Origin: Micromonospora sp. 15K316
GTDB lineage: Bacteria > Actinomycetota > Actinomycetes > Mycobacteriales > Micromonosporaceae
Length of the DNA stretch: 54,834 bases
Assembly: GCF_004348525.1 (NCBI RefSeq)
Contig: NZ_SMKG01000020.1
Location: forward strand, 1 to 54,834
Direction: 5' to 3'
The notes below the pieces were generated by a model that saw only the letters and a list, made by a program, of their open reading frames with translations, had not been told where the DNA came from and searched no databases. Numbering within the stretch: position 1 is the stretch's first letter; each line of letters opens with the position of its first letter. Of the stretch, positions 16,398 through 25,230 are shown piece by piece. Both the position numbers and the translations under genes were made by a program.

Positions 16398-17794
16398 GCT
16401 CTCGCTACCGCCTTCTCGTACAGTCCGGTGAGCCGGTGCTCCGGGTCGTAGCGGTCCCGCACGGTGCGCCACGTCGCCCCGCCGTAGAGCCGCTCGAAGG
16501 AGTCCCGGTCGTAGTACGCGTCGGAGTAGAGCGACTTGTGCCCGCCCATCTCCGACACCACACGTTCGATCAGCCGGTTGACGTCACCGTCGGCGGCGCC
16601 CTCGGCGATCGGCACGCTCCCCCAGAAACCGATGTTGACGTAGTCCTGCCCGGCCCGCAGCGGATACAGCGGCCAGGACCGGGACGAGCCGGGACCCGCC
16701 GGCTCACGCAGTCGCAGTGGGCAGAGCCAGACCGGGGTCATCCCGACCGTGCCCGCGAACCAGCGCAGGAAGTCGGCCGTCCGCTCCAGGGGGATCTCCA
16801 CGTCCTGCACCACCCGTTCCCGGGCGGGCTGGCCGCGCAGCCGGTCGATCCGGGCGGCGACACCGTGCCGGTGCTCCAGCCGGACCAGCCGGTGGTAGAC
16901 GTCGCTGCGCCGGTAGCGCGCCGGCCAGAGCCGGCGTACCACGGGGTGTTGCACGCCGAACGCCGAGGAGCACCAGAACCAGTCGGTGTCCCAGCGCCAG
17001 AGGTAGTCGTACGTGGTGAGCGTGTCGCGGATGCGCCGGCGCAGCGACCGGTAGTAGATCTCCTGCCCGGTGTAGTCGCTGGGCCGCTCACCCGCGTCGG
17101 TGAACGTGCCGAGGACCAGGTACGCCTCGCCGGGGCTGAACATCACCCCGTCCATCACGTCCACCGGGCTGCCGGCCCAGGACCGGGTGGCGGTCACCTC
17201 CGCGATCGCGTCGGTGAGCGCCTCCAGTCTGGTGAACCGCACGTTGCGCAGCGCCACGTAGCGGCGTACCGGCTGGAGTTCGATGCGCAGCCGGGTGGCG
17301 TAGCCGAGGCTGCCCATCGAGTTCGGGAAGGCCGCGAAGAGGTCGGCGTGCTCACCCTCGGGCCGGGCCGTGACGATCTCGCCCGCCCCGGTGAGCACGT
17401 CCAGCTCGGTGACCGACTCGTGCGGCAGTCCGTTGCGGAACGACGTCGACTCGATGCCCAGCCCGGTGACGGCGCCGCCCAGCGTGATGGTGCGCAGCTG
17501 CGGCACCACCAACGGCATCAGCCCGTACCCGAGGGTCGCGTCGACCAGGTCCTCGTAGGTGCACATGCCCTGCACGTCGGCCGTGCGGGCGGCCGGGTCG
17601 ACCGAGATGACCCCGGTCAACCCACTGACGTCGAGCCCCGGCGTCCGCACGTCGGCCCGGGGCCGGAACAGGTTGGAGGTGCGTTTGGCCAGCCGGATCG
17701 GCTCGCCGGGCGGCACCGCGGCGTACGAGCGCCGCAACGCCGTCACCGCACTGTCATGGTCGACCGATTGAAGATCCACACGGACCGCGCCCAT
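16394..17794 (-). CDS. tmsA: FAD-binding oxidoreductase, TmsA-like 10-methylene reductase
   Basis: The product is 466 aa, starting at ATG 17794. The N-terminal FAD-binding (PCMH/FAD_binding_4) domain covers about residues 35-180, with RTSNLFRPRA, VQGMCTYEDLVDATLGYG, LRTITLGGAVTGLGIESTSF and FPNSMGSLGYATRLRIEL. The C-terminal half is a substrate domain like those of DWARF1/decaprenyl ribose oxidase relatives. Beside a cyclopropane-synthase-type methyltransferase it matches BfaA/TmsA, which uses NADPH to reduce the 10-methylene fatty acid to the 10-methyl product. Micromonosporaceae are known for 10-methyl branched fatty acids. The gene leads a two-gene operon and is divergent from ybaK. Confidence 0.85.
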   Translation of the reverse strand: MGAVRVDLQSVDHDSAVTALRRSYAAVPPGEPIRLAKRTSNLFRPRADVRTPGLDVSGLTGVISVDPAARTADVQGMCTYEDLVDATLGYGLMPLVVPQLRTITLGGAVTGLGIESTSFRNGLPHESVTELDVLTGAGEIVTARPEGEHADLFAAFPNSMGSLGYATRLRIELQPVRRYVALRNVRFTRLEALTDAIAEVTATRSWAGSPVDVMDGVMFSPGEAYLVLGTFTDAGERPSDYTGQEIYYRSLRRRIRDTLTTYDYLWRWDTDWFWCSSAFGVQHPVVRRLWPARYRRSDVYHRLVRLEHRHGVAARIDRLRGQPARERVVQDVEIPLERTADFLRWFAGTVGMTPVWLCPLRLREPAGPGSSRSWPLYPLRAGQDYVNIGFWGSVPIAEGAADGDVNRLIERVVSEMGGHKSLYSDAYYDRDSFERLYGGATWRTVRDRYDPEHRLTGLYEKAVARA

Positions 17795-17881
17795 GTGATC
17801 ACTCTACGCCCGTCAACCGCTGTCGCACCGGATGTCCACGTTGGCCTTTTCACACTTCCGGCCAGCTCATGACGGGTTACG

Positions 17882-18361
17882 GTGCACCACATGCCGTCAC
17901 CCGCGCTCGCCGCCCTCGACGCCGCCGGCCTGCCGTACCGGCTGATCCGGCACGGGCCGGTGGCGAGTCTCGCGGACGCCGCCGCCGTACGCGGGGTCGA
18001 GGTGCCCGACGTGGTGAAGACGATCGTGGTGCGGCGCGGACCGGACGACCACCTCTTCGTACTCACCCCCGGTGGTCGCGTCATCTCGTGGCCGAAGTTG
18101 CGCGCCCTGCTCGGGGTCAACCGCATCTCCATGCCGGACGCGGCGGCCGCGAAGGCCGCCACCGGCTACGAGCGGGGCACCATCACCCCGTTCGGCGCGA
18201 CAACGGCCTGGCCGGTGATCGCCGACGAGCGGGTACGCGGCCGGACCATCACTCTCGGCGCGGGCGAGCACGGGGTGGCCGTGGCGGTCGACGCCGACGC
18301 CGCGCTGGACGCGCTGGACGCGACAGTCGCCGACGTCACCGACCCGGAGCCCACCCGCTGA
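17882..18361 (+). CDS. ybaK: YbaK/EbsC-type aminoacyl-tRNA deacylase
   Basis: The product is 159 aa from GTG 17882, or 156 aa from ATG 17891; neither has a clear SD site. It is a single YbaK/ProRS-editing domain, with VVKTIVVRR carrying the conserved active-site lysine, a LTPGGRVISWPKLRALLG region, GYERGTITPFGATT (the GxxxGxxxPFG signature) and ITLGAGEHG. The family hydrolyses mischarged tRNA, classically Cys-tRNA(Pro), in trans. Which amino acid this paralogue edits is not visible. The divergent arrangement with tmsA leaves an 87-bp shared promoter region. Confidence 0.88.
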   Translation: MHHMPSPALAALDAAGLPYRLIRHGPVASLADAAAVRGVEVPDVVKTIVVRRGPDDHLFVLTPGGRVISWPKLRALLGVNRISMPDAAAAKAATGYERGTITPFGATTAWPVIADERVRGRTITLGAGEHGVAVAVDADAALDALDATVADVTDPEPTR

Positions 18362-18428
18362 CCGGTGCGTCATCGGTAAGCGCCGATGGCGGTGGTCGTC
18401 ACCGTCCGGGCGACATAACGTGAAACGT

Positions 18429-18713
18429 ATGCCAAGAGCAATCTGGAACGACCTGGTCGTCGCCGAGAGCGACGACACCGTCGTGGTGGAGGGGAACCAC
18501 TACTTCCCCCGTTCCGCGCTGCGCGACGACCTGATCCGCGAGTCCGACACCCACACGGTCTGCCCGTGGAAGGGCACCGCCTCGTACTTCTCCCTGGAGC
18601 ACGACGGGCGCACCAGCGCCGACGCGGTCTGGTACTACCCGAACCCCAAGCCGGACGCGGAGATGGTGCGCGACCGGGTGGCCTTCTGGAAGGACGTCCA
18701 GGTCGTCGAGTGA
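18429..18713 (+). CDS. DUF427 family protein
   Basis: The product is 94 aa from ATG 18429, with a GTG 9 nt upstream as the alternative. It shows the whole DUF427 signature: PRAIWNDLVVAESDDTVVVE, GNHYFP, CPWKGTASYFSL, and the W-x-YP block VWYYPNPKPDAE. The fold is a small beta barrel (single domain, about 90 residues) whose conserved Cys, Trp and His/Tyr residues suggest a catalytic or ligand pocket, but no reaction is established. It follows ybaK by 67 bp on the same strand and may share its transcript. Confidence 0.92.
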   Translation: MPRAIWNDLVVAESDDTVVVEGNHYFPRSALRDDLIRESDTHTVCPWKGTASYFSLEHDGRTSADAVWYYPNPKPDAEMVRDRVAFWKDVQVVE

Positions 18714-18786
18714 CGGCCCGTGCGGCGCGGGGCGCCATCCGTCGTGACCCCGCGCCGCCTCCGGCACACCCTGCCGCCGCCTCCGG

Positions 18787-20094
18787 TCAGCCCCGGTAGC
18801 GCCATGCCCTGGGCACCGGCGCACCGGCGGTGACCAACGTCGCGGTGGGCACGACCCCACCCGTCCGGCGGCGCAGCGACAGCGACAGTCCGGCCGCGCC
18901 GATGGCCAACGCACCGGCGACGTACCAGGCCGCCGTGTACTCCCCGAGCCGGTCGCGCACCAACCCCGCCGCACTGGCGGCGAGCGCCGCGCCGAGCTGG
19001 TGGGCGGCGAAGACCCAGCCGAAGACGACAGGTGCGGCGGCGCCGAAGTACTCGCGGCAGAGCGCGACGGTCGGCGGCACGGTGGCCACCCAGTCGAGCC
19101 CGTAGAAGACGATGAAGACGAGCATGCTCGGCTCGGTCGAGCCGCCGAAGAGGCTCGGCAGCAGGAGCAGCGACACGCCGCGCAGCGCGTAGTAGACGCC
19201 GAGCAGCACCCGGCTGTCGACCCGGTCGGTGAGCCAGCCGGAGGCGATCGTGCCGACGATGTCGAAGAGCCCGACCAGCGCCAGCAGGCCGGCCGCCGTG
19301 GTCTCGGACATGCCGTGGTCGTGCGCGGCCGGCACGAAGTGCGTACCGACCAGGCCGTTGGTGGTCGCGCCGCAGATCGCGAACCCGCCCGCGAGCAGCC
19401 AGAACGGCCGCGTCCGGACGGCCTGGGTGAGGGCGCCGACCGCGCGGGCGGCGGCCCCGCCGGTCGCCGGCGGGGGCGGGGTGACCTCGGTCGCGCCGTA
19501 GGCGGGCAGGCCGAGATCCGCCGGGTGCTCGCGCAGCAGCCAGACCACCAGCGGTACGACCGCCAGCGCGGCCCCGGCCACGACGAGCGCCGCCACCCGC
19601 CAGCCGTGGTCGCGCACGAGTACGGCGAGCAGCGGCAGGAAGACCAGTTGCCCGGCCGCCCCGCCCGCGGTGAGCACCCCGGTGACGAGGCCACGGTGCC
19701 GGACGAACCAGCGCCCGGTCACGGTGGCCGCGAAGGCCAGCGCCATCGAGCCGGTGCCGAGGCCGACCAGAACCCCCCAGCAGAGGACGAGTTGCCAGCT
19801 CGCGGTCATGAAGACGGTCAGGCCGCTACCGGCGGCCACCAGCAGCAGCGCCACGGCGACCACCCGCCGGATGCCGAACCGTTCCATCAGCGCGGCGGCG
19901 AACGGGGCGGTGAGCCCGTAGAGCAGCAGGTTGACCGAGACGGCGGCGGAGATCGTGGCGAGCGGCCAGCGGAACTCGGCGTGCAGTGGGTGCAGCAGCA
20001 CCGACGGGGTGGCCCGGAAACCGGCCGCGCCGACCAGGGCGACGAAGGCGACGGCGGCGACGAGCCAGGCGGGGTGTAGGCGGCGTGTGGTCAC
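18787..20094 (-). CDS. Major facilitator superfamily transporter
   Basis: The product is 435 aa from GTG 20094. Longer in-frame starts up to 20172 would run into the divergent gene. Twelve hydrophobic segments are visible in two halves of six. Loop 2-3 contains MERFGIRRVV, the MFS signature, and its repeat in the second half reads GWLTDRVDSRVLLG. The overall pattern (RATPSVLLHPLHAEFRWP, then GRWFVRHRGLVTGVLTAGGAAGQL) is like monocarboxylate/OFA-type MFS carriers, so an organic anion is a fair guess for the substrate. It diverges from a GlxA-type regulator with only 70 bp between them, which suggests that the regulator controls it. Confidence 0.9.
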   Translation of the reverse strand: MTTRRLHPAWLVAAVAFVALVGAAGFRATPSVLLHPLHAEFRWPLATISAAVSVNLLLYGLTAPFAAALMERFGIRRVVAVALLLVAAGSGLTVFMTASWQLVLCWGVLVGLGTGSMALAFAATVTGRWFVRHRGLVTGVLTAGGAAGQLVFLPLLAVLVRDHGWRVAALVVAGAALAVVPLVVWLLREHPADLGLPAYGATEVTPPPPATGGAAARAVGALTQAVRTRPFWLLAGGFAICGATTNGLVGTHFVPAAHDHGMSETTAAGLLALVGLFDIVGTIASGWLTDRVDSRVLLGVYYALRGVSLLLLPSLFGGSTEPSMLVFIVFYGLDWVATVPPTVALCREYFGAAAPVVFGWVFAAHQLGAALAASAAGLVRDRLGEYTAAWYVAGALAIGAAGLSLSLRRRTGGVVPTATLVTAGAPVPRAWRYRG

Positions 20095-20164
20095 GGTACG
20101 AGTCTCGGTACCGGGTGACCCCGCGACGAGTGGCCGGAAAGCCATCATGCGCAATAATCGGGCC

Positions 20165-21160
20165 ATGACCACTCCCCGGCACCGGATCGCCGTGCTCGCC
20201 CTCGATCACGTCGTCGGCCTCGACCTCGGCACCCCCGCCCAGGTCTTCGGCACCGCCCGCGACGCCGACAGGCGGCGCTCCTACTCCGTCGAGGTCTGCA
20301 CCCCGGGCGGCCGCCCGGTGCGTGCCACCCCCGGCTACCAGGTGCTCCCCGAACACGGCCTGGAGCTGTTGGAGACCGCCGACACGGTGATCGTGCCCGG
20401 CATCCACGCCGGGACGGCCCTGACCGACGGCACCCTCGAACCCGAGGTGCGCGCGGCGCTCCGCGGGGCGTACGAGCGAGGCGCCCGAATCATGTCGATC
20501 TGCACCGGCGCGTTCGTGCTCGCCGCCGCCGGACTGCTCGACGGCCGCCGGGCCACCACCCACTGGGCGCACGCCGAGGAGTTCCGCCGGCTGCACCCCC
20601 ACGTCGACCTCGACCCGGACGTGCTCTTCGTCGACGACGACCGGGTGCTCACCTCGGCCGGGGTCGCCGCCGGGATCGACCTCTGCCTGCACGTCATCCG
20701 CACCGACCACGGCAGCGAGGTCGCCAACCGGGCGGCCCGCAGCTGCGTGGTCCCGCCCTGGCGGGAGGGCGGCCAGGCCCAGTACATCGAACATCCCGTG
20801 CCGAGAACGGCCGACAGCAGCACCGCCCCCGCCCGGGAATGGGCCCGGCAGCGGCTGCACGAGCCGGTCAGCCTGCGCGACATGGCCGAACGGTCCCGGA
20901 TGAGCGTACGTACCTTCACCCGCCGGTTCCGCTCCGAGACCGGGCTCAGCCCGGCGCAGTGGCTGCTCCAGCAGCGCGCCGACCACGCCCGGCTGCTGCT
21001 GGAGACCACCGACCTGGGCATCGACCAGGTGGCCCGGCGCGCCGGCTTCGGCACCGCCGCCGCCCTGCGTCAGCAACTGCACCAGCGCCTCGGCGTCTCC
21101 CCCTCCACATACCGCCGCACCTTCCGCCAGCCGGCGCCGGCCGAACCGACGTCCGCCTGA
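20165..21160 (+). CDS. GlxA-type transcriptional regulator (DJ-1/PfpI plus AraC HTH)
   Basis: The product is 331 aa from ATG 20165. An N-terminal DJ-1/PfpI amidotransferase-like domain (residues 1-190) holds MSICTGAFVLAAAGLLDGRRATTHW, with the nucleophile-elbow cysteine in SICTGAF. A C-terminal AraC domain (about 225-320) has two HTH motifs: VSLRDMAERSRMSVRTFTRRF and GIDQVARRAGFGTAAALRQQ. Family members usually activate or repress neighbouring catabolic or efflux genes in response to a small metabolite. The divergent MFS gene is the natural candidate target. An AATAAT element in the 70-bp gap could be a -10 for a short-leadered or leaderless transcript. Confidence 0.9.
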   Translation: MTTPRHRIAVLALDHVVGLDLGTPAQVFGTARDADRRRSYSVEVCTPGGRPVRATPGYQVLPEHGLELLETADTVIVPGIHAGTALTDGTLEPEVRAALRGAYERGARIMSICTGAFVLAAAGLLDGRRATTHWAHAEEFRRLHPHVDLDPDVLFVDDDRVLTSAGVAAGIDLCLHVIRTDHGSEVANRAARSCVVPPWREGGQAQYIEHPVPRTADSSTAPAREWARQRLHEPVSLRDMAERSRMSVRTFTRRFRSETGLSPAQWLLQQRADHARLLLETTDLGIDQVARRAGFGTAAALRQQLHQRLGVSPSTYRRTFRQPAPAEPTSA

Positions 21161-21176
21161 GCGCAAAAGCCGGCGG

Positions 21177-21641
21177 TCAGCCGGCGCGGAGCATGCGCAG
21201 CTGCGCGAGGTGCTTCGGCAGGTGCACGCTGGTGTGCAGGTCGAGGGTCCTGCCCCAGGGAAGGGTGTCGTCGACCCGCAGGTCGAAACCCTCGCGCAGA
21301 TGGGTCTCGACCGGAGTCTCCGCGGCCAGGCCGAGCCGCTCGGTCAGGGCGCAGAGCTTCCCGCTCGTGGCGCGGAGCAGGGCGGCCAGCCCGGCCAGGC
21401 CGCCGTGCTCCGCGACCAGCGCGTCCACCTGCGGACGGTGGATGGTCTCCAGGTCGTAGTAGGCGAACGGGGCACCGGCCAGCACCGCCTCGGTCGCCGC
21501 GACCATCAGCTCGTCGTTCGCGGCCAGATGCGCCACGATCTGCTCGGCGCTCAGCTGCCCCGCCGGCGGCGGCCCGAAGCCGCCCGCGTCGACCTCGGCG
21601 AGCACCTCCTCGTACGCGCCGCGCAGCCTCCCGCTCTCCAT
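21177..21641 (-). CDS. DinB/mycothiol-dependent maleylpyruvate isomerase-like protein
   Basis: The product is 154 aa, with ATG 21641 chosen over an upstream in-frame codon at 21698 because the four-helix fold begins there. It is a DinB-type helical bundle with LSAEQIVAHLAANDELMVAATE, where the first metal-ligand histidine lies, and a C-terminal HTSVHLPKHLAQLRML with further His residues. Related actinobacterial enzymes use mycothiol as cofactor in isomerase or transferase reactions. The substrate is unknown. The gene is convergent with the GlxA-type regulator, with stop codons 16 bp apart. Confidence 0.75.
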   Translation of the reverse strand: MESGRLRGAYEEVLAEVDAGGFGPPPAGQLSAEQIVAHLAANDELMVAATEAVLAGAPFAYYDLETIHRPQVDALVAEHGGLAGLAALLRATSGKLCALTERLGLAAETPVETHLREGFDLRVDDTLPWGRTLDLHTSVHLPKHLAQLRMLRAG

Positions 21642-21740
21642 CACCCCAGTCAACCCCGCCCGGGACCGCCGATCACGCGGTTGCGGCACCCGGTTCACCC
21701 GGACGGGCGGCCCCTACCGCATGATCGACGGCGGACGGCG

Positions 21741-23693
21741 TCAGCGGCGGCGCTGGCGTGAGCGCAGATAGTCGGAGACCACGTACTCGCCGAGGTCGTC
21801 CGGGTCGGGAGTGAACATCCGCCCCTTCGACCGGCGGGCCACCGCGTCGACGAAGCGGCGCAGCCCCGGGTCGTCGCCGAGCATGAACACGTTCAGCGTC
21901 GCCCGGTACCGGGCCAACCGATCCACCTCGCGGATCGTCGCCTCGATCGTCTCCGGCAGCGGCGGCCAGTGGAAGTACGCCTCCCCGTCCTCCGGGTCGA
22001 GGTGCGCGGTCGGCTCCCCGTCGGTCACCACCAGCACCACCGGCTCGGCGTCCGGATGCCGGCGCAGGTGCCGCGCCGCCAACCGCAGCGCGTGCTGGAG
22101 GTTGGTGCCCTGCTCCATCACCGGCTCGACCGCCGCCAGCTCCTGCTGGGTCAGCGGCATCGCCTCCCGGCCGAAACCGATGATCTGGAGCGCGTCCTGC
22201 GGGAACCGGGTCGCCATCAGGTGCGACAGGGCCAGCGCCGTCTGCTTCATCGGCCCCCAGCGACCCTGCGAGATCATCGAGTACGACAGGTCGACGCAGA
22301 GCGCCACCGCCGCCGAGGAACGCCGCTCGGTCTCCACCACCTCGAAGTCGTCGACCGCGAGCTGCACGGGCACCGACGGACCGGCCCGGCGTACCGCCCG
22401 GGTGAGCGTGCGCACCACGTCCAGCGGCTGCTCGTCGCCGTACTCCCAGGGCCGGGAGGCGCCGCTCACCTCGCCGGCGGCCCCCGCCGAACGCAGGTCG
22501 TGCTGACCGCGTGGCCCGGCCGTCAGGTCGGCGAAGACCCGCCGCAGCGCGGTACCACCGAGCCGGCGCAGCGCCTTCGGGCTCAGCGTCAGCCCCTCGG
22601 CGTCCCGGGTCACCCAGCCCTGCCGGCGCAGCTCCCGCTCCAGCTCCCGCAGCCGGCGCACGTCGTCGGCCGCGTCCCGCCCGAGCGTACGGGCGACCGC
22701 CTCCACGTCGACGTCGTCCAGTGTCGCCCCGGGGTGCTCCTGGTCGAGCTGGTCGAGCAGGTCGTCCAGCTCGGCGAGCTCGGCGAGCGCGCCGGCCGCC
22801 TCCCCGTAGTCGAGGGGCCGCTCGCCCCGGACCCGCTCGCCCCGCCCCCAGCCCAGGTCGGGCCGGAGCGCCCGCAGCTGCCCGTCGAGCTGCGACATCT
22901 CCCCGGCCAGCCGCTCGCCGAGCGACTGGCGCATCAGCCCGGCCAGCTCCTCGCGCTGCCCGTCGGAGAGCGAACGCATCAGCCGCTCCCCGGCCGCCGC
23001 CCGGCGGGCCAGCACGTCGACCAGCTCGTCGACGTCCTTCGGCTGCTCCGGGAAGAACTCGCCGTGCCGGCGCATGAACTCGGCGAAGGCGTCGGCGGTC
23101 TCCTCCGAGCGGGCGTGCCGGGCCAGCAGGTCGTTCAGGTCGTGCATCATCTCGGCGAGCCGCTGCTGGGCCGCCGGATCGGCGCTCGCCCGGACCGCGT
23201 CCCGCAGGCCGGCGAACCGCTGCCCGAGCACGTCGTCGCGGAGCCCGTCGAGGATCTGCTGGTAGCTGCGGCGGGCCTCGTCGCTGGCCCACTGATAGCC
23301 GGAGAGCTCCTGCACCGCCCGCGCCGTCGAGCGGGGCAGGTTGTCCAGCACCGCCTCGGCGAAGCGCGCCGCGTCGTCGTCCCGGCCGCGCAGCTCGTCG
23401 CGCTCGGCCGCGAGCGCCTGGTCGAGCAGGGCCCGGGACCGGGTCACCGCCCCGTCCAGGTCACCCCGGCGCAGCGCCTCCCGGCGCAACCGTCGCGCCC
23501 GGGCGGCCAGATCGTCCAGCCCCCGGCGCCCGTCGGGGCCCCGGCGCAGCAGGTCGCGCAGCGCCTCCCGCAGGCTGCCGCCGGTCAGCACCTCGGCGCC
23601 GACCGCGTCGACGGCCTCGCGTACGTCGTACGGGGGCGCGAGCGGGTCCGGCCCCCCGCGCCACTGCCCGTACCGGAACCGGTTGCCGGCCAT
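21741..23693 (-). CDS. VWA-domain protein, partner of a MoxR-type AAA ATPase
   Basis: The product is 650 aa from ATG 23693, only 2 nt after the ATPase stop, so the two are coupled. Residues 1-400 are helical, charged and rich in Arg/Asp/Leu, a likely coiled-coil or adaptor region. Residues about 455-640 form a von Willebrand A domain with a metal-ion site beginning LCVDLSYSM (the DxSxS motif) and later VVTDGEPTAHL. The arrangement is that of magnesium-chelatase BchI/BchD and of MoxR-VWA chaperone pairs, where the VWA protein selects the client and the ATPase remodels it. No chelatase H subunit or metal-dependent client enzyme is nearby, so the target is unknown. It appears to be a cytosolic protein. 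Confidence 0.88.
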   Translation of the reverse strand: MAGNRFRYGQWRGGPDPLAPPYDVREAVDAVGAEVLTGGSLREALRDLLRRGPDGRRGLDDLAARARRLRREALRRGDLDGAVTRSRALLDQALAAERDELRGRDDDAARFAEAVLDNLPRSTARAVQELSGYQWASDEARRSYQQILDGLRDDVLGQRFAGLRDAVRASADPAAQQRLAEMMHDLNDLLARHARSEETADAFAEFMRRHGEFFPEQPKDVDELVDVLARRAAAGERLMRSLSDGQREELAGLMRQSLGERLAGEMSQLDGQLRALRPDLGWGRGERVRGERPLDYGEAAGALAELAELDDLLDQLDQEHPGATLDDVDVEAVARTLGRDAADDVRRLRELERELRRQGWVTRDAEGLTLSPKALRRLGGTALRRVFADLTAGPRGQHDLRSAGAAGEVSGASRPWEYGDEQPLDVVRTLTRAVRRAGPSVPVQLAVDDFEVVETERRSSAAVALCVDLSYSMISQGRWGPMKQTALALSHLMATRFPQDALQIIGFGREAMPLTQQELAAVEPVMEQGTNLQHALRLAARHLRRHPDAEPVVLVVTDGEPTAHLDPEDGEAYFHWPPLPETIEATIREVDRLARYRATLNVFMLGDDPGLRRFVDAVARRSKGRMFTPDPDDLGEYVVSDYLRSRQRRR

Positions 23694-23695
23694 GC

Positions 23696-25162
23696 TCAGC
23701 TCCGGCCGCCGTAGACGGTGCGGCCGGAGTCGGTCACGTCCTTGCCGAGCCGGCGGGTCAGGTGCAGCCCCTCCAGCACGAACTCGACGCCGGCGGCGGC
23801 CTCCGCCGGAATGGGCGCGTCGCCCATCCCGAGCCGGTCCAGCACCTTCGCGAGCCCCGGCACCGTACCCACCTGCCGCAGCAGGTCGGCGGAGCCGACC
23901 AGCTCACCGGTCTCGATCACGGTGCCCTCGGCGACCAGGTCGGTGAAGCCGGAGAGGTCCAGCCCGGCGAGCCGGGCCCGGAACGTCTCGGCGGTCGCGG
24001 TACGCAGCAGGTGGGCCAGGATCTCGACCTCCCGCCCCTCCTCGCCGCTCTCGAACTCGACCTTCCCGCGCAGCGTCGACGTCACCGAGACGGCGTCCCC
24101 CACCCGGGCGACCGGGGCCTCGGGGCGTACCGCCTCGTCGCCGGAGCCGGCGGTGGCGTCCGCGGAGAGCAGGGCGGCCCGGCGCAGCGCGGCCGCCGCC
24201 ACGGTCTCCGCGGCGGCGATGGCGAACCGGGCGGACACCCCGGAACGGGGGTCCACCGACGGCGACTCGCGCACCGCGCGGGCGAACCGGGCCAGCACCT
24301 CCAGCACGTGCTCCGGCACCTCGGCGACCAGGTCGGCCTCCTGCCGGATCAGAGCCAGCTCCAGCTCCAGGTCGACCGGGTAATGGGTACGGATCTCCGC
24401 GCCGAACCGGTCCTTGAGCGGGGTGATGATCCGGCCGCGGTTGGTGTAGTCCTCCGGGTTGGCGCTGGCCACCAGCAGCAGGTCCAGGGGCAGCCGCAGC
24501 TGGTAGCCACGGACCTGGATGTCCCGCTCCTCCAGCACGTTGAGCAGCGCCACCTGGATCCGCTCGGCCAGGTCGGGCAGCTCGTTGACGGCGAAGATGC
24601 CGCGGTTCGTCCGCGGCACCAGACCGAAGTGGATCGTCTCGGGATCGCCGAGGGTGCGCCCCTCGGCGATCCGGATCGGGTCGACGTCGCCGATCAGGTC
24701 ACCGACGCTGGTGTCCGGGGTGGCCAGCTTCTCGCCGTACCGCATCGAACGGTGCAGCCAGCCGACCGGAAGGTCGTCGCCGGCCTCGGCGACCTGGGCG
24801 CGGGACGCCGGGGTGAGCGGGTGCAGCGGGTGCTCGTTGAGCACCGAACCGGCGATGACCGGGGTCCACTCGTCCAGCAGCGCCGCCAGCGAGCGGATCA
24901 GCCGGGTCTTGCCCTGCCCCCGCTCACCGAGGAGCACCAGGTCGTGCCCGGCGAGCAGGGCCCGCTCGACCTCGGGCAGGACGGTGTCCTCGTAGCCGAC
25001 GATGCCGGGGAAGCGGTCCGCGCCGGTGCGCATCCGGGCGATGAGGTTGTCGCGGAGTTCCTGCTTGACGGTGCGGTATCGGTGGCCGGCCGCGCGCAGC
25101 TCGCCGAGCGTACGGGGCAGGTCGGCCGGTGTAACCGGGATTACCGGGTTGGGCGCAGTCAC
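23696..25162 (-). CDS. MoxR/magnesium-chelatase-type AAA ATPase
   Basis: The product is 488 aa from GTG 25162. The AAA core begins at about residue 55. Walker A reads GERGQGKTR, sensor and insert regions include a MRYGEK...TSVGDLIGD stretch like ChlI, Walker B is GIFAVNELPDL, and the sensor-1 region is LLLVASANPEDYTNRGRIITPLKDRFG. A C-terminal helical region (about 300-488) follows. It should act as a hexameric ATP-driven remodeller together with the VWA protein encoded 2 nt downstream. The pair is a two-gene operon ending at 21741. Confidence 0.9.
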   Translation of the reverse strand: MTAPNPVIPVTPADLPRTLGELRAAGHRYRTVKQELRDNLIARMRTGADRFPGIVGYEDTVLPEVERALLAGHDLVLLGERGQGKTRLIRSLAALLDEWTPVIAGSVLNEHPLHPLTPASRAQVAEAGDDLPVGWLHRSMRYGEKLATPDTSVGDLIGDVDPIRIAEGRTLGDPETIHFGLVPRTNRGIFAVNELPDLAERIQVALLNVLEERDIQVRGYQLRLPLDLLLVASANPEDYTNRGRIITPLKDRFGAEIRTHYPVDLELELALIRQEADLVAEVPEHVLEVLARFARAVRESPSVDPRSGVSARFAIAAAETVAAAALRRAALLSADATAGSGDEAVRPEAPVARVGDAVSVTSTLRGKVEFESGEEGREVEILAHLLRTATAETFRARLAGLDLSGFTDLVAEGTVIETGELVGSADLLRQVGTVPGLAKVLDRLGMGDAPIPAEAAAGVEFVLEGLHLTRRLGKDVTDSGRTVYGGRS

Positions 25163-25186
25163 CCGACCCACGCTAGCGCGCGACGG

Positions 25187-25222
25187 GTGGGGGTGCCGCC
25201 CGATGACAGGCGGCACCCCCAC
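25187..25222 (-). terminator. Hairpin terminator
   Basis: GTGGGGGTGCCGCC (25187-25200) pairs perfectly with GGCGGCACCCCCAC (25209-25222) around an 8-nt loop. It lies downstream of the membrane protein gene ending at 25231 and upstream of the MoxR gene. Confidence 0.75.
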
Positions 25223-25230
25223 TCCCACCC

